From contig OZ345366.1 of NCBI GenBank assembly GCA_977006965.1, positions 930,001-994,000 of the forward strand: 64,000 bases of DNA. Reading direction: 5' to 3'. Source of the stretch: Phymatolithon calcareum (Eukaryota > Rhodophyta > Florideophyceae > Hapalidiales). The translations under genes and the position numbers were made by a program. Under the pieces are notes generated by a model, which ran no database searches, was not told the DNA's origin, and worked only from the letters and a program-made list of their open reading frames with translations. Of the stretch, positions 1 to 11,214 are shown in pieces. Position 1 is the first letter of the stretch; every line of letters starts with the position of its first letter.

Positions 1-1660
1 CTCCCTGTGATTGAGATGTTTTGGCTTTCCGGTAGAGTTTCTTTCGCTTCAGTGCCATTTTATCCAGCTCTGTATTCCAAAATGACTTGTAGCGTGCCGG
101 GATGCGTTTTCTGGTTCTCCACGGATCACACCAGGTTTTAACAAGTCTCTTGTACACCTGGTGTAGATCTCTTGCATAATTACGTAGTACTGTATTTCGT
201 CGATGGCCACGTTGTTCTCCTCTTTAGGGGTCCATGTGGGCTTTCTCAGGATTCTGTTGAATGTTCTAACTCCCCATGATTCTCGAGTGCCCATTTCTTC
301 TATTAAAATCGGCCGAGTTTTTGGAAAGGCACCTACAATACATCTTGCGCAGAGAATTCTGTGCCTGCTTTTCTTTCATCTTCGCTGCTTGGCGCGGCAG
401 ATCATTCTGGAAAAAGGAAAATTTCCTGGCACAGCGTTCTTCTCGCTGTTCCCAAACTCAACGGAGGGCACTTCTGTCTTGGATGTCGGCTAGGTGTTCG
501 ATTTTCGCACGCAGTCAAGCGATTCGAGTTCCAGATCTGCCCCAGCGTCGCTTATCTCTTCGACAACCTGTCCAAGTCTTCGTGGTGACTTCGCGAGCAG
601 CTGCTGTCGGCGAAACTCCAATGGTTCTATTTGGAGTAGCTTCATTAGTCTTCTCCAGTGCCGCCCTGTCCACTTTCCAAACAGTATCGTTACGATGTCC
701 TTTGAACTTTCACTTCTTCTCTCACTACTCGGATTTCGCTGGGCGTTATATGCGGGGCGTACTAATGTACTAGCCGGATGAATGCTTTTAAAAGCCTGAT
801 TCATTTTTCTGTGATGTATCTTTTCCTTGTCATGCCTAAGGTACTCATGAGCGTCACTTTTTCGCCAGCGCTTTTGAATCGCTCCAGAAGCATGTCGTCA
901 CGAATTCCGTTCACGAAAATTGTCGTACCAAGATATTCTGCAGTGCGTATTATGTGAACTTCCTCTTTCGCCAGAAGAAACGGTTGTCTATTCCGTCGGC
1001 TTGGGAGTATGATAGAACTCTTGCGGGTTGACGCAGTCATTCGATAGACTTGCGCCCAATCTGAGCATTCATTGAGCATTTCCTGGAGCTCGTCTTAATT
1101 CCTCGCCAATAGTATGACGTCGTCAGCAAACATTTTCAAGCGAAGACTTGCATTAGAATCGTTGAAGCTCATGGTCGTGATCTTTTCCTGCCAATGTGTC
1201 CATCAGAATATTGTGGGGTTCAGGGGAGATCCGTGGGGGACCCACGCTCGCTTAAACCTCGTGTTCTTTCTACGTCGTTCATAAAAGTGAAGAGAGTCTT
1301 ATGAAGCGATAGCAAAGCCAACGATGCCACATTCGCTGATAATCTGGGTCGATTTCTCGCAGTAACTCCTCTCGTGGTACCCGATCGTATGCTAAATTCA
1401 AGTCAAGTACGGCTTTCATCTCTCTCCCTTGTATTACGGTGTAGCGGAGGAGGACTCTCGGTGCCTTTTCGAGATTTAATCCCATTTGTGATCTGTTGAA
1501 GAAAACTCCTTCCGGAGAAGAGGAGGAAGAAGCAATGTACATTCCTTTTTAAAAGTTGCCAACGCATTTGCTGGCGCTTGGGGTAACTTGTCGTGTGCCA
1601 ACGAAACTTGGCTTGGTTCTTCCATTTGAAGAGTTTCTTGTCGTGGGTGTTCTACGGCTC
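1..1660 (-). pseudogene. Degenerate LINE reverse transcriptase fragment A
   Basis: Read on the minus strand, this stretch carries the reverse transcriptase blocks of a non-LTR retrotransposon in the right order but in broken frames: AVLDLNLAYDRVP (about 1375-1425), GVPHGSPLNP (about 1215-1250, the usual GVPQGSPLSP block), the catalytic FADD in MFADDVILLAR (about 1115-1137), and EYLGTTIFVNGI (about 890-950). A basic stretch with the look of the element's C-terminal region continues to about 490 and below. Stops and frameshifts between the blocks show it is dead. It runs off the left edge, so the 3' end of the element is not visible. The same protein family recurs at about 4.4-4.9, 8.3-10.3, 11.2-12.6, 22.6-24.3 and 33.9-34.8 kb. 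Confidence 0.8.
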
Positions 1661-2257
1661 GGTGGTATACAAAAACCCACCACTGGTCCCCTGAGGGGCC
1701 TCGAGGGGGAAAATTAGTCCAAGTTCATCAGTCTCACGGGGATCCGATTCTAAGGTGCTGTGTGGGGATGTGGGTTCTCGGTAGACTGCAACACGTTCAG
1801 GAGCTCGTCCAGTGGTTGCTCGGTCCATGCGCTGTCTTCCTTTGAGAGTCAATGCTTTGAGAGAAATACGGTTTTCATCGCTCTGCGATATCGTTGAGAA
1901 TACTCGCAAATTCAGTTGTAGAGAGTGTTTAGCCTGTTTTTACGGTGCGATTGATCCCAAATAATAATTTTAGGAAAGTAGTCCTCCCTAAGTTTTGCAG
2001 TCTGATCCGAATTAAGTTTCCCGCGCACGCTGCCTTCCATAACCACCAAAAACTTTGCCGGGCGCGGCACCGCGAATGAGCTCCACCGCCACCTGACTAC
2101 GCGTTTTCCGCACCGCAGCAGTCTGCGGCCGCCAGCCGTCATGCTAGCGGCCGCCAGCGCCGAATTTTCGCCTATTGCGCCTACATAGCCATTCCGCTGC
2201 GCCCTTGTCGCCCATTGTTCGCAAACGTCGTACGCCACGCAACGCGCGCTCCCCGTA
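1661..2257. other. Intergenic stretch, promoter side of the secreted-protein gene
   Basis: I see no supportable gene. ORFs here on the minus strand overlap the GC-rich start of the gene at 2258 and look like shadows. The part nearest 2258 is GC-rich and has no clear TATA box. Confidence 0.4.
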
Positions 2258-3271
2258 ATGAAGTCTGCCTGGCGCACCTCGCTGATGCTCCTCGTCTTCT
2301 TCCACTTCCTTCCACTTGCGCTCGGCTGGTTTTTCGAATCCGACCACCGTTGCTTTTTCCACTGCGGCCGCGCCGCTTCCTGCGGTCTTGGCAAGTTCAC
2401 CACCCTGCACAAGTTCCGCCGCTGCGAGAACTTTCTGCACGCTCACCGCAAAGTCGGGCTCGGACCGGGCGTCTGCCGACCGCCGTCCTGGCGCGGAGAT
2501 CGTGCATTCGCAAGGAAATTCTTCCCGGCCCGCGTGTGCCGGCAGGAGACTGCGTGCATCAGGAAAGCACTCGCGCGCAAGACGCGCGATGAGACGGAGA
2601 AAGTAATGATGGACGTTCTGCGCGTGCGGGGGAGGGGCAATGCATTGCGGAATGAGATGCGCCTCTCTCGAGACGCGGCGTATGTAAGGGCGGTGGATAA
2701 ATTGACGTTGTCGTCGACGCGCGCAGAGTTGTTGCGGTTTATCGCGAGTGGGGGGAAGGTGGATTTTCGCTCGCAGTTTGGCAACCCGATCTACCGGAAA
2801 GTTGCCGCGTACTTGGCCGCCAATGCGCGGATGAGAAGGTTGCTCTCACCTTCGAGGGTGAGAAAAGCGCGTAGGATTCGCGATGAGTCAAGGGCAAAGT
2901 ACCTGCGGAGAATGAAGGGTCATTTCGACCGTGTGATAGGCACAAAGTCGAAGTTGCGGACGAAGCGCAAGTCGGACATTAGTAACGTGCGCAAATGGTT
3001 GGGGGAAATCAAGAAGGTTGCGCGGTGGATGCGCGTTGTGCAGGACGAGGCGGTGCAGGTGAGGTTCTATCGCGCGGAGTTCCGCGAAGTGAGGAGGGAT
3101 GTTGCAAGGGGACAGAGGGAGGTGGATGAAGTTAAGAGGAAAATCGCGGGCAAGGTGGTGGAGAGGAGTTACCACCGCGATAGGCTGGCGGAGGAGAAGA
3201 AGAGGCTTGTGGATACGGTGCGAAGTTTGTCGAAACGGGTTGTTGCTTGGCAAGAGAAGAACTGCAAGTAG
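2258..3271 (+). CDS. Predicted secreted basic coiled-coil protein, family unknown
   Basis: An uninterrupted 337-codon ORF starting with ATG. Residues 1-24 form a textbook signal peptide: a short positive start (MKSAWR), a hydrophobic core rich in Leu, Val and Phe, then a small-residue cleavage context (ALG). Residues 25-100 contain about nine cysteines, some in pairs, suggesting disulphides. From about residue 105 the protein is very rich in Arg and Lys, with long charged heptad-like stretches (about 200-337) likely to form coiled coils. GC content is far above the flanking transposon debris, as for the other real genes here. I do not recognise the family. A secreted or extracellular-matrix role is inference only. 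Both neighbours are retrotransposon relics, so context gives no help. Confidence 0.7.
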   Translation: MKSAWRTSLMLLVFFHFLPLALGWFFESDHRCFFHCGRAASCGLGKFTTLHKFRRCENFLHAHRKVGLGPGVCRPPSWRGDRAFARKFFPARVCRQETACIRKALARKTRDETEKVMMDVLRVRGRGNALRNEMRLSRDAAYVRAVDKLTLSSTRAELLRFIASGGKVDFRSQFGNPIYRKVAAYLAANARMRRLLSPSRVRKARRIRDESRAKYLRRMKGHFDRVIGTKSKLRTKRKSDISNVRKWLGEIKKVARWMRVVQDEAVQVRFYRAEFREVRRDVARGQREVDEVKRKIAGKVVERSYHRDRLAEEKKRLVDTVRSLSKRVVAWQEKNCK

Positions 3272-4419
3272 AGTGTACTTCAGAAGGTGTAAACTGGTAA
3301 AATTTTACGCATGCAGCTCACGTGGCTTCGTTTTGGAGGACGAGTTATGTGAACAGAAAGTCGAGAAGCTACTAGGAGACGAGAGCGGGCGAATGTAGTG
3401 GAAAGAGACGAACGGACAGCGAATTTTCGTGGACATGTAGCCTTTTGCTAGCCATTGCTGCGCATCTCTCTGCTCTTGTTTCACTGCCTGAGCGGGAGGT
3501 GCACGAGGTTAGTTTTGCCGCGCGAGCATCACGCGGACGTGCGTGTGAATTCTGAGTTCCACATTACCGCGTTCGTCGGTCCGGTGTAGTGGCAGCCCTC
3601 TTTGTTCCCCTACATACGAACGAAAGTTGTTAAATTATCCCTGTTCTTTTTTCCTGTAGTATCTTACCTCGCCGTCTGAGTCTTCGCCTTGTTCCGTGCG
3701 GTTGCATACGATGTCTTATGGGCACTTACTTTATAATTACTGTAGGCACTGCGCTCCCACCCTTTGAAGTCAGTTCCATTTAGGACGAATGGCGCAGATG
3801 TGTTTTCGGTGCCTGCGCGAGTTGGCGACGCAATTCACGGTCTGCGCCACGGCCTAATCCACTATAATGGTCGCTTCAACACATGTCAATGTAGGCGTCG
3901 ATAAAGAACTGGAAGCGGCGGTGAGTAAATTATTGGAAATGGCTCTACTGAACGCACTTTGAGCTGGGAATGAGACTCAGGCAGGATTGGGCTCTTAGTA
4001 AGACCCTCACCAATATAGATTTCACGAAAGTTTAGCACGAATGAGGAGGGAGTTTTCGATTAGTGTCTTTTGTACGGCGTTTTGTGCTCAATTGCGGACA
4101 TCATATTTCTCAATTCAATAGCCAGTTTTTTAGGTTTAAGGACCTGCACCCTCATCACTGGAGGAGCAAAACATTAAAATGAGACTAGTCTATTCTTGTC
4201 GTTTTGCCAGGGAAATTTTGGCCTCGATATGAGTGAGAGGGTAAACTACAATGCATCTGCTTTTTCATGGTTTTGTGTTCCATTTCATGACATTTTCGAT
4301 TGCTCAGAGAGTCACTACATCCAGCAGTTTCTGCATTCCTTTTCCGATCTTCGCTTGAAGCCGAACACAATCAGGCAAAAGTTGCTCTGGTTTTTGAGAC
4401 ATTTCCATCTACCCTGCAG
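3272..4419. other. Intergenic stretch, nothing recognised
   Basis: Only short ORFs without codon bias or known motifs. No repeat structure that I can see. Confidence 0.4.
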
Positions 4420-4880
4420 ACTGCTTCTGTGAATGTGTCCATGACTATATTGTATAAGCATAGAACAAGAGGGGAACCTTAAGGCGCTCCTCTATCAATG
4501 GTACGCTACTTTCTTGTCTCATCGCCGGCCTAAGCGACCCACGAAGGTTTTAGCAAGTACGCCGCCATCCTTGTTGTTTCTTCAGGTAATTTTTCCATCA
4601 GTCTCTTCATGAGGATGTCGCTTGGCGCGCTATCGTATGCCGCCGATAAGTCAAGAACTGCCACGAAAGGAGGACCCTTTTTCATTGGAATCTTCGGAAG
4701 GGCTATCTGATCAAGATATGTGCTACATTGGAGGGGCTGTATTGTTGGGGAGATTTGAAGGGCAGTCCCTCCGGCAAATGTCGGTACGAAATCTCTGCTC
4801 TAATACATTGGGCGTTTTTTAGGGAACGCCACGGGTACAATGCTAGCACCCTTGCCAAGCGAGGGGACGTTATTCTTCGT
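4420..4880 (-). pseudogene. LINE reverse transcriptase fragment B
   Basis: The minus strand reads ASIVPVAFPKK near 4860 (like the VPIHKKG entry block of the RT at 11.3-12.5 kb). It then reads AVLDLSAAYDSAPSDILMKR (about 4610-4670) followed by MEKLPEE and LLKPSWVA. Finally it reads DRGAP-stop-GSPLV near 4470-4490, where TAA replaces the Gln of GVPQGSP. It is thus a short internal slice of a reverse transcriptase with at least two stops. Order and spacing match the longer copy at 11.2-12.6 kb. The FADD region lies beyond the left limit and was not found. Confidence 0.75.
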
Positions 4881-6280
4881 CCCTCCCAGGACTAGCGCAT
4901 GGATATATTTATCCATTTTGTTTTAAGAATAACAGGCCTTATTAGAATGATAACTGGCGCCTACGAACGTGAAACTTGGTGAAATGTGCTATGACTGAGA
5001 TGTATTTGTATTATGAAGTATTTCTTCCTTTCCCACTAGCGAGTTTGTCGGCGCTTCGAGGGCTTAAGTTGTTCTCAATTCGGTGTACAGAAACGGAACG
5101 CCCGAGTGTTTACTCTGCCTTCAGGACGCTCCTCGCGGGGCCCCTTCCTGCGATTTACAGGAACAGAAGATCTTTGCTGGGAAGTAGGAAAGAGTAGGCT
5201 CTCAGGTTTAACAATGATAGGAATACGATGACCCACCTCAATGAGCGCGTGTCTGGTTTTTCCCTTGAGCAAAGTTGGGCACTCATTCAAATTAAACCAA
5301 ACAATGGCTTAAGCTTTTGCTAATGTCCTATTTGTTTCGTCTGCTTGAATCTCAATTGATTTGCAGTTAATGCTCTTGTGAATCACTTTCAGAGGATGTT
5401 CTTGAAACTGACAATAGCAGCCACTAGCATATGCGCTTCACTGAGGTCAAAGCCTCGGACAGAGAACATTGCATACTTGTGATAGCGAGGCAGATGTGGA
5501 GACTGCCTTCCTTTTACAGAGTAGTATAAGATATCGGTTCATTCCAAATATAAAACCGTAACTTTGGCGACTTAGCTTTCACCACGTCCATCGTCTAGCT
5601 CTCGAGAGACGGCGAGCTCTGTAGCTCTTCTCCTTGCTAGAGTTTCCGGACACAGTCCTATAACTCTTAGAAACCTCCTCCCGGACAGGCACCGCTTGCT
5701 GGAGGACCGGATTGCCGTAGTCGTAGCCGTGCGATAGCTTGACTACTACTGCAAAAGACTATGAAGGGTGGTTGAGTGGTCAATATGGAAAACGCGGGCT
5801 GAAAACTCGAAATATGAAGCGAAATCCGATTTCGAACGAGTCCTGGGAACGGCCAGCCTGTGCACCAAGAGCTCTTTACGCGATTCGCTGCCTTACACGC
5901 GCTCACGTCTCGGTCCAGACACGTTCGGTAATCCGTGGCTTCGTGTGAACGCGCCTACAAGCTTGAGATGCGCGCGCTGGAGCTCAAGGTTTCTTCGGCG
6001 TTCGGCTTGATGTAGCGAATTCGGTCGGCGAGGTTCGGACTCTGAAGCAGTCGCTGGCGACAGTACGCGGTGGTGAGACTGTTGTGCAGGCTTTCGACCC
6101 TTCTCTTCGTGGCGCCACGTCTTCAAAAGCCGCCGGGTGCGCGCGCCCGTAAATCCGACGCACAGAAGTTCGGTCCCTCGCAGTGTAGCGCCGCATGGCG
6201 CAACCGGGTGCGATGCTCGCATCGAAACACATCCGGAAGACGTCCTTGGCCCTGTTGTCGCTGGCCTAAGGCTTCCTCTG
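4881..6280. other. Intergenic stretch with scattered repeat pieces
   Basis: No gene supported. At about 5449-5493 there is one isolated copy of the 43-bp unit that is tandemly repeated at 6731-6889. A tRNA-like box A sits near 5769-5779 but the rest of a tRNA is not convincing. Confidence 0.4.
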
Positions 6281-6545
6281 GGCTGCCACCGGTGGTGGCG
6301 CCTAGACTGTCTTGACCGAATTCGCTTCGCGCGGGAAGGTCTTCACGCGTGGCTGATTCTCGACTGCCGCTTTTTGCAGCGTCGAAACTGTCTCGAGCGG
6401 CTTCGGTCGGCGCAGGAACACCATCGCGCGGGACTGCTTCTCGACTGCTACTGATTGCGGCGCTAAGACAGTCTTGAGCGCTTTCGATCGACTCCCGGAT
6501 GTCGTCGCGCGTGGTCGCTTCTTGGCTGCCACCGGATGTGGCACA
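6281..6545. repeat. 81-bp minisatellite, three units plus a partial fourth
   Basis: Units start at 6281, 6362, 6443 and 6524 (partial), an exact 81-bp period although the units have diverged in sequence. Since 81 is a multiple of three, two minus-strand frames stay open through the array. Both would encode 27-residue repeats, for example units beginning GGSQEATTRDD and SSREAVPRDG. Nothing outside the array supports a gene, so I take the open frames as a by-product of the period. A fainter unit may lie just left of 6281. Confidence 0.75.
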
Positions 6546-6730
6546 GAGATATAACAAAGGGTTATCGATCCATGAGGGTCACCGGCGGCACTTGTCTTGC
6601 AGAGGCGTGTATGCCATCCTCGGTGGTATGTAATGACAGGATTGAGGTGGCACATCTGAGTACATTGCCATACCTCCGTATCGTCTCTGGCCTTTCTGCT
6701 CCGAAAAAAGGTGTTCTTCGAAAAGGGTAT

Positions 6731-6889
6731 TGCTCTTGTGAGGTCAAAACCAGGAGAGAGAACATTGCCCAGTTGCTCCTCTGGGGTCAAAGCCCCCGAG
6801 AGAGAACATTGCACACTTGCTTTTGTGGGGCCAAAACTGCATATTTGCTTCTCCGGGGTCAAAGCCCCGGAGAGAGAAGATTGCAGTTG
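6731..6889. repeat. 43-bp tandem repeat, four units
   Basis: Units start at about 6731, 6774, 6818 (shortened) and 6846. Each has the form TGCT...GGGGTCAAAGCCCC..GAGAGAGAACATTGC. An orphan unit lies at about 5449-5493. Within units GGGTC/AAAGCCCC tracts could pair locally. No coding potential is evident. Confidence 0.75.
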
Positions 6890-6974
6890 TCAGAAGGGGG
6901 AAGGAAATCCTCTGCAAAATTCCGACAGCTCTCTTACATACGCCACTGTCACTCGCGAAATCTGCTGTATCTGG

Positions 6975-7440
6975 CGCCATAAATTCAGTAGGTCTAGAAA
7001 GCTCTAAATACATAAATTCAGTTTTCGACAATATCAGCACCGCCTAAAGTCCCGTCGAGGAGGCACAGAAAACATAAAAAATTTTGCCGCCTCAATACTG
7101 CATAAATGCCGCCAAAAGATCTTTCAGGAGGCACAGAAAACACACGTTCTGTAGCGAAATTCATATACCAGTCATACATATTCCGCCTCCGGTTCGCTAA
7201 AGAGGCAAAAACACACGGTCGACAACTAAATTCATTTGTCGGTCGTATCAATGCAACCCCAGGCTCGTTCAGGAGTCACTGAAAACGCGCATTTAGTTTC
7301 TAAATGCTAATTCTCCTCAAGAGCCGCAGAAAACATACTTGCAATACCTAAATTCATTTGCCGGTCGTGTTGAAGACGTCCTCACTCTGCTCAGGAGGCA
7401 CAGAAAACATGCATTCAGTACCTACATTCGTAAAAAAATT
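6975..7440. repeat. Degenerate ~70-bp tandem repeat
   Basis: The core CAGGAGGCACAGAAAACA recurs with changes at about 7057, 7125, 7198, 7270, 7318 and 7391. A second shared core, AAATTCATTTGCCGGTCGT, precedes or follows it. Spacing is mostly 68-73 bp. The array directly precedes the RING pseudogene at 7576. Confidence 0.65.
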
Positions 7441-7575
7441 CCCATTGCGTTCAAATTAGTGTGGCGAGTAAATACTGCGGGTTCGAAGGTTCTGAAGAAC
7501 GAAGGAGAATCACAATATATAACAAGATGCAGAGAAAGATCCATCGTTCGATGGTAAGTCAACTACTGTTTATCT

Positions 7576-8240
7576 ATGGCACCTCCCCTGCATGATTTTG
7601 GTCACCGTGGCAGCATCTCTAGAGAACTCGTTCGCCGCCTTGCTCGGCATGGTGTAGTGAAGCGCATTTTAGACATCCGGTATGGCCGGATTCGAAAGCA
7701 GAATGACAGAATTGAGTTGTCCCTTCTAAATCCCGTTCAGAAGTCTACTCAAACTTTACCCCGTTCCAGAACTCGACTTAAATCGCTCGATGTTGCACGG
7801 TTTTCGAAGGCACCCACTTCGGGCGTCTCCATTGTTAAAGTCTGAATACCCTTTCCTAAAGAATGTACAGTGTGTCTTGACATACTGCAAGGAAATGTCG
7901 TAAGACTATACTGCGGCCACGTGTTCCATACAGTTTGCTTGATCAGATTGCCGCTCTTGCTGTTAGAGACGATAAAATCCATCAGTGCTGCTTATGCAAA
8001 TCTCTCGTTTGCCTCAAAATTCGATTATATCCGTCGTTCCAGTCTACATACAAGACGGAGGAGGAGCAGCATATTACAACTTGTAATCCACTTCAGCAGA
8101 GACAAATAGCAAAAAGGAGGGAGAAGAACAGAACAAGGAAAGAAAGGAGGAATCTAAAGAAAGTGGAAAACGAAACTCAGCGTCATCATTTTCTACAAGA
8201 GCTGCTAAACCTTTCCCCATCCATCGGAGGAAAAAAATAA
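7576..8240 (+). pseudogene. Broken RING-H2 finger protein
   Basis: From ATG 7576 the frame runs 89 codons to a TGA at 7843-7845. It continues in the same frame into ECTVCLD (Cys97 and Cys100 counting through the stop) and LYCGHVFHTVC, giving C-x2-C ... C-x-H-x2-H-x2-C, the first six zinc ligands of a RING-H2 finger. One frameshift near 7937 then leads into DQIAALAVRDDKIHQCCLCKS, which supplies the last C-x2-C pair about 17 residues on, as expected. After it comes a Lys/Arg/Glu-rich tail that may be helical. RING fingers act as E3 ubiquitin ligases, but the family cannot be named. One stop and one frameshift suggest a dead copy; unannotated splicing is a weaker alternative. Confidence 0.6.
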
Positions 8241-8324
8241 ATGAGTTGGAAACCTTCGAGTTGCTCAACATTGCGTCTGCTCATTACTCATCTTGAGATA
8301 CTTGAACAGTAAGAGAAATCGGGC

Positions 8325-9060
8325 GTGACGTTAAAGCTGGCTAAAAAGGCCCTCATACATTTCCCGGAAGTCACCTACCTCGGAATATCCCTAGGATCTG
8401 AGGAAGTTACAGAGACACTGGTGCTGCAGCGCCTTAAGAAAGCACAGACCAGTCTGTACGAGTTTCGTGCACTTGGAGTATTCAAGAAGGGAGTCGGCAT
8501 ACAAAAATGCATTCAGGTATAGAAGGCATTAGTTCAACCACATTTGGGAGTACGCTATGCTTCTAAAACCGTGGACAGAAAACGTTCAGAACGCCGTGAA
8601 GGAAGCTGAACAAACGTTTTTCCGACAAGTCTTCGGGCCACTGGCACGAGGAAAGACGGAAAGACTCTGTCTCCTCTGTCGAATCTAAGCTGCCTTCCAT
8701 CGACGGGAAATATTAGATTTCCATATGTTGGGAAGGACCAAGGCGAAAGAAGGAAAGTTCCAAGCGGAATCGCCAGGGAGAAGAAAAGAAGAAGAGCTCT
8801 AAACCGCAAGTAATGATATCGCAGCGATTGAAACCAGAGAACCGTTTGATGAAGCGATGAAGCACATAGTAGCGAACCAGTCTGCAGAAGCACTTCGATC
8901 AACATTCCTGAAAAAAGAAGAGAGAGCCTTGAATCGAAGAGAAAGAGGAAATTTCCGTACGACAGTATAGAGAATTCCAACAGTACTTAAATTTCGACAC
9001 CTGAAATAGCGAACTAGCACAGCTAAAGAAAGGTCAGAGCGCTTGTACTCCACGTTTCCA
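8325..9060 (+). pseudogene. LINE reverse transcriptase fragment C (thumb to C-terminal region)
   Basis: The first 65 codons read PEVTYLGISLGSEEVTETL and LGVFKKGVGIQKCIQ. They align closely with PEITYLGVSLDPGGVTDTL and LGVFKKGLSIQKCIQ of the minus-strand copy at 11.2-12.6 kb. After a stop at 8519-8521, pieces of the next region (TFFRQVFGPLARGKT and later) can be followed to about 8900 in shifting frames. The piece lacks the polymerase core, so it is a rearranged or truncated copy. Confidence 0.75.
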
Positions 9061-9860
9061 CTGAAGCGCCCGCCTACGCTATTTGCTGAATTCGTAGGGA
9101 TAGTTTGTGGAACCAAGATTTCTTATTATTCAATTCTGGACACCCAAGGATTCTAGTCTCGGTCTCAGTGCCAAAAGCGACTTACGTGTTCACTCCGTTG
9201 CGAACGCTGCGCCAAATCCGGCACTGGTTGAGTTTGCGCAAATAAATGCGAAGGCATATTTAGAAAACCTTTGAGCAAAAAATGAGGAGAGAGAGGCAAG
9301 TCTCTAAGATAGAGAAGGTTGTGGGTGGGTGGGAAGAAGAGAGAGGATTGCTTCGGACATCCAGGTGCGCGTCGCAGCTGCGCCCTTATAGTCCGAAGTG
9401 GTGAGGCTCACTAGGACTGTTGGAGGGACAACGGCGACATTGTCGGTCGCAGTGTCTGCGCATGATAGCCAGCTGTCCTTCCTGGTGCGTAAGCGAACAG
9501 CCCGGCACTGGTTCGTCCGGCGGCGTTGTCTCGCTACCTCGTGATCATCATATGTGCAACTTATCAAAATAACGACGTTTTTTAACGATGGGGAGACCAA
9601 GCGCACGTCGAGTGAGTGAGTGCAACACTGCTGCATATTGAACACCGATAACGTTAGCGTCTTTGCTGTCGAGGTAGTTTATTGTAAAGGTGGCTGTCTA
9701 CGCAACACGATGCTACATAGCCCCTTAGCTGCTTCTCAAGCAACCTTTCTCATAAAATGTGTTAATCGCTCTAGCTATTCTTCTTTCTTCCTCGCTTGGC
9801 CACACCGGCTTTAGCATAATTTGATGCATGGCACGCCCTCGCTGCAAATAGCATCACGAG
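9061..9860. other. Intergenic stretch, nothing recognised
   Basis: Short ORFs only, none with recognisable motifs. It separates two plus-strand LINE pieces that could come from one disrupted copy. Confidence 0.35.
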
Positions 9861-10320
9861 ATGCATAGTAAGCACAAGCAGACAATTACCCGTTTAGATC
9901 AACTCCGACGAATTCTGTTCGGTAAAGAAGGCACAAGGCTCGAAACAAGAAGAAAGAGGAAAATACCGTACTACAAACCGGATGAGATTCCGGCCATCCT
10001 CAGATTAACCAAGGTGAGAAATCGACAGCTGGCCATAATATACGCAAGTGGAAGATTCCCTCAAGTGAGCACGACGCTAATATCGAATACATTCGGGTCG
10101 GCAGCAGAGCGCCACCTGGAGGCCATACTCATCAGCCTAGCAAAGTATGAACTGGACCCCGGAGAAATGTTAAGAACGGAAAGGGCATTAGACTCTTTAC
10201 CACTCTACAGCGTCACCATAATTGACAATATGGAGAACGGCGAGTCCCTGTATTAGGGACCAGATGATATACTAGAATGAACACTTACGAAAAGCTGCTC
10301 CCGTACAGTCTTAGGAGTGT
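9861..10320 (+). pseudogene. LINE C-terminal fragment D with 3' end
   Basis: The 131-codon ORF matches the last part of the LINE protein at 34167-34622 along its length. Shared pieces include LETRRKRKIPYYKPDEIP versus LESKRKRKIPYDKARDLP, CRRFPQVSS-like SGRFPQVSTT, and the final IIDNMENGESLY versus IIDSMENDKNLF. The ORF ends at 10256. The following ~60 bp contain CCCGTACAGTCTTAGG, comparable to the LINE 3' end at 34.73 kb. The upstream polymerase is absent. Confidence 0.75.
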
Positions 10321-11214
10321 TAATGAGGGCTTCCAAATAAACAACTAAACAGTTGAAAAAAAAGTGTAGATCGCGGGACTCTATCATTTCCCGAAATATC
10401 GTTAGCATTGGTCTGCAGAAGTCTCAAGCCCACCCATGTTGCTTGTTGTGCAAGCTGTATGAGAATACTCTTCCTGTTCCCCCGTTGCGTCCGCAAACAA
10501 GCAAGCTCCAGCCGCACCATCGTCCTCATTCTCTTACTTACCTTGAGCTCCTCACACGCGGACTGCGCGTGAGCGAGCCTCGACTTCCCATCTCATCATT
10601 GTTGCCTTCTTTTCTCTTTCTGCATGGCCGCAAGATTTACCGGCAAGTAGTCTATACATTCTCCGTCGCTTACCGTGGGCCGTGTTAGTTTGGTAAGCTA
10701 TCTGACCTCCCCGTATGAGTGTCCGCTTACCTGCCCATGGTGGGTCATCTTCAATGTAGTGTGTTGCCTCTGCTTAGTACTTAGGCTCATCGACCGACAA
10801 GTATCATCCATCAACTGTCTACGATCGAGTGTCTACGATGGACTATCGACATGGATTAACGACCAAGTAAACCTTTTCATTCAACCTCACACATGTGAGC
10901 TCTCATTGTTGGACCACGCATATCCGGCCATTCCCATGGCGGCCCCTGGCATGACCGGTTCTACAACCAGGCTATGTTTTCCACTTCTTCGACGATGTGC
11001 TATTGAAAAATAGTACGATCTCTCAGTTTTCTCTCTGCTTCTGTGTTCCAGTTGCGCCTGCTTGTTGTTTAATTCCCGACATTTTCCGTTAATTGCAGAA
11101 CCAATTTCCAAGCACACACTTTTCCTTCTCGCATGTGTGATTCTTTGAGGCAAAAAGCACACCGCCTAGTGGAACGCCGATGACAGGATTGGGTGATTTA
11201 AATCGAAGTGTTTG
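10321..11214. other. Intergenic stretch, nothing recognised
   Basis: Several overlapping ORFs on both strands without motifs. No repeat seen. Confidence 0.35.

Noticed and set aside
5766-5850. tRNA-like sequence with a good box A (TGGTTGAGTGG)
   Set aside because: The box B position reads GATTTCGAACG, the anticodon loop lacks the usual T33 and the acceptor stem does not pair. At most a tRNA-derived fragment.
6302-6862. 186-codon minus-strand ORF across two minisatellites
   Set aside because: Open only because of the 81-bp period and short repeats; no domain.
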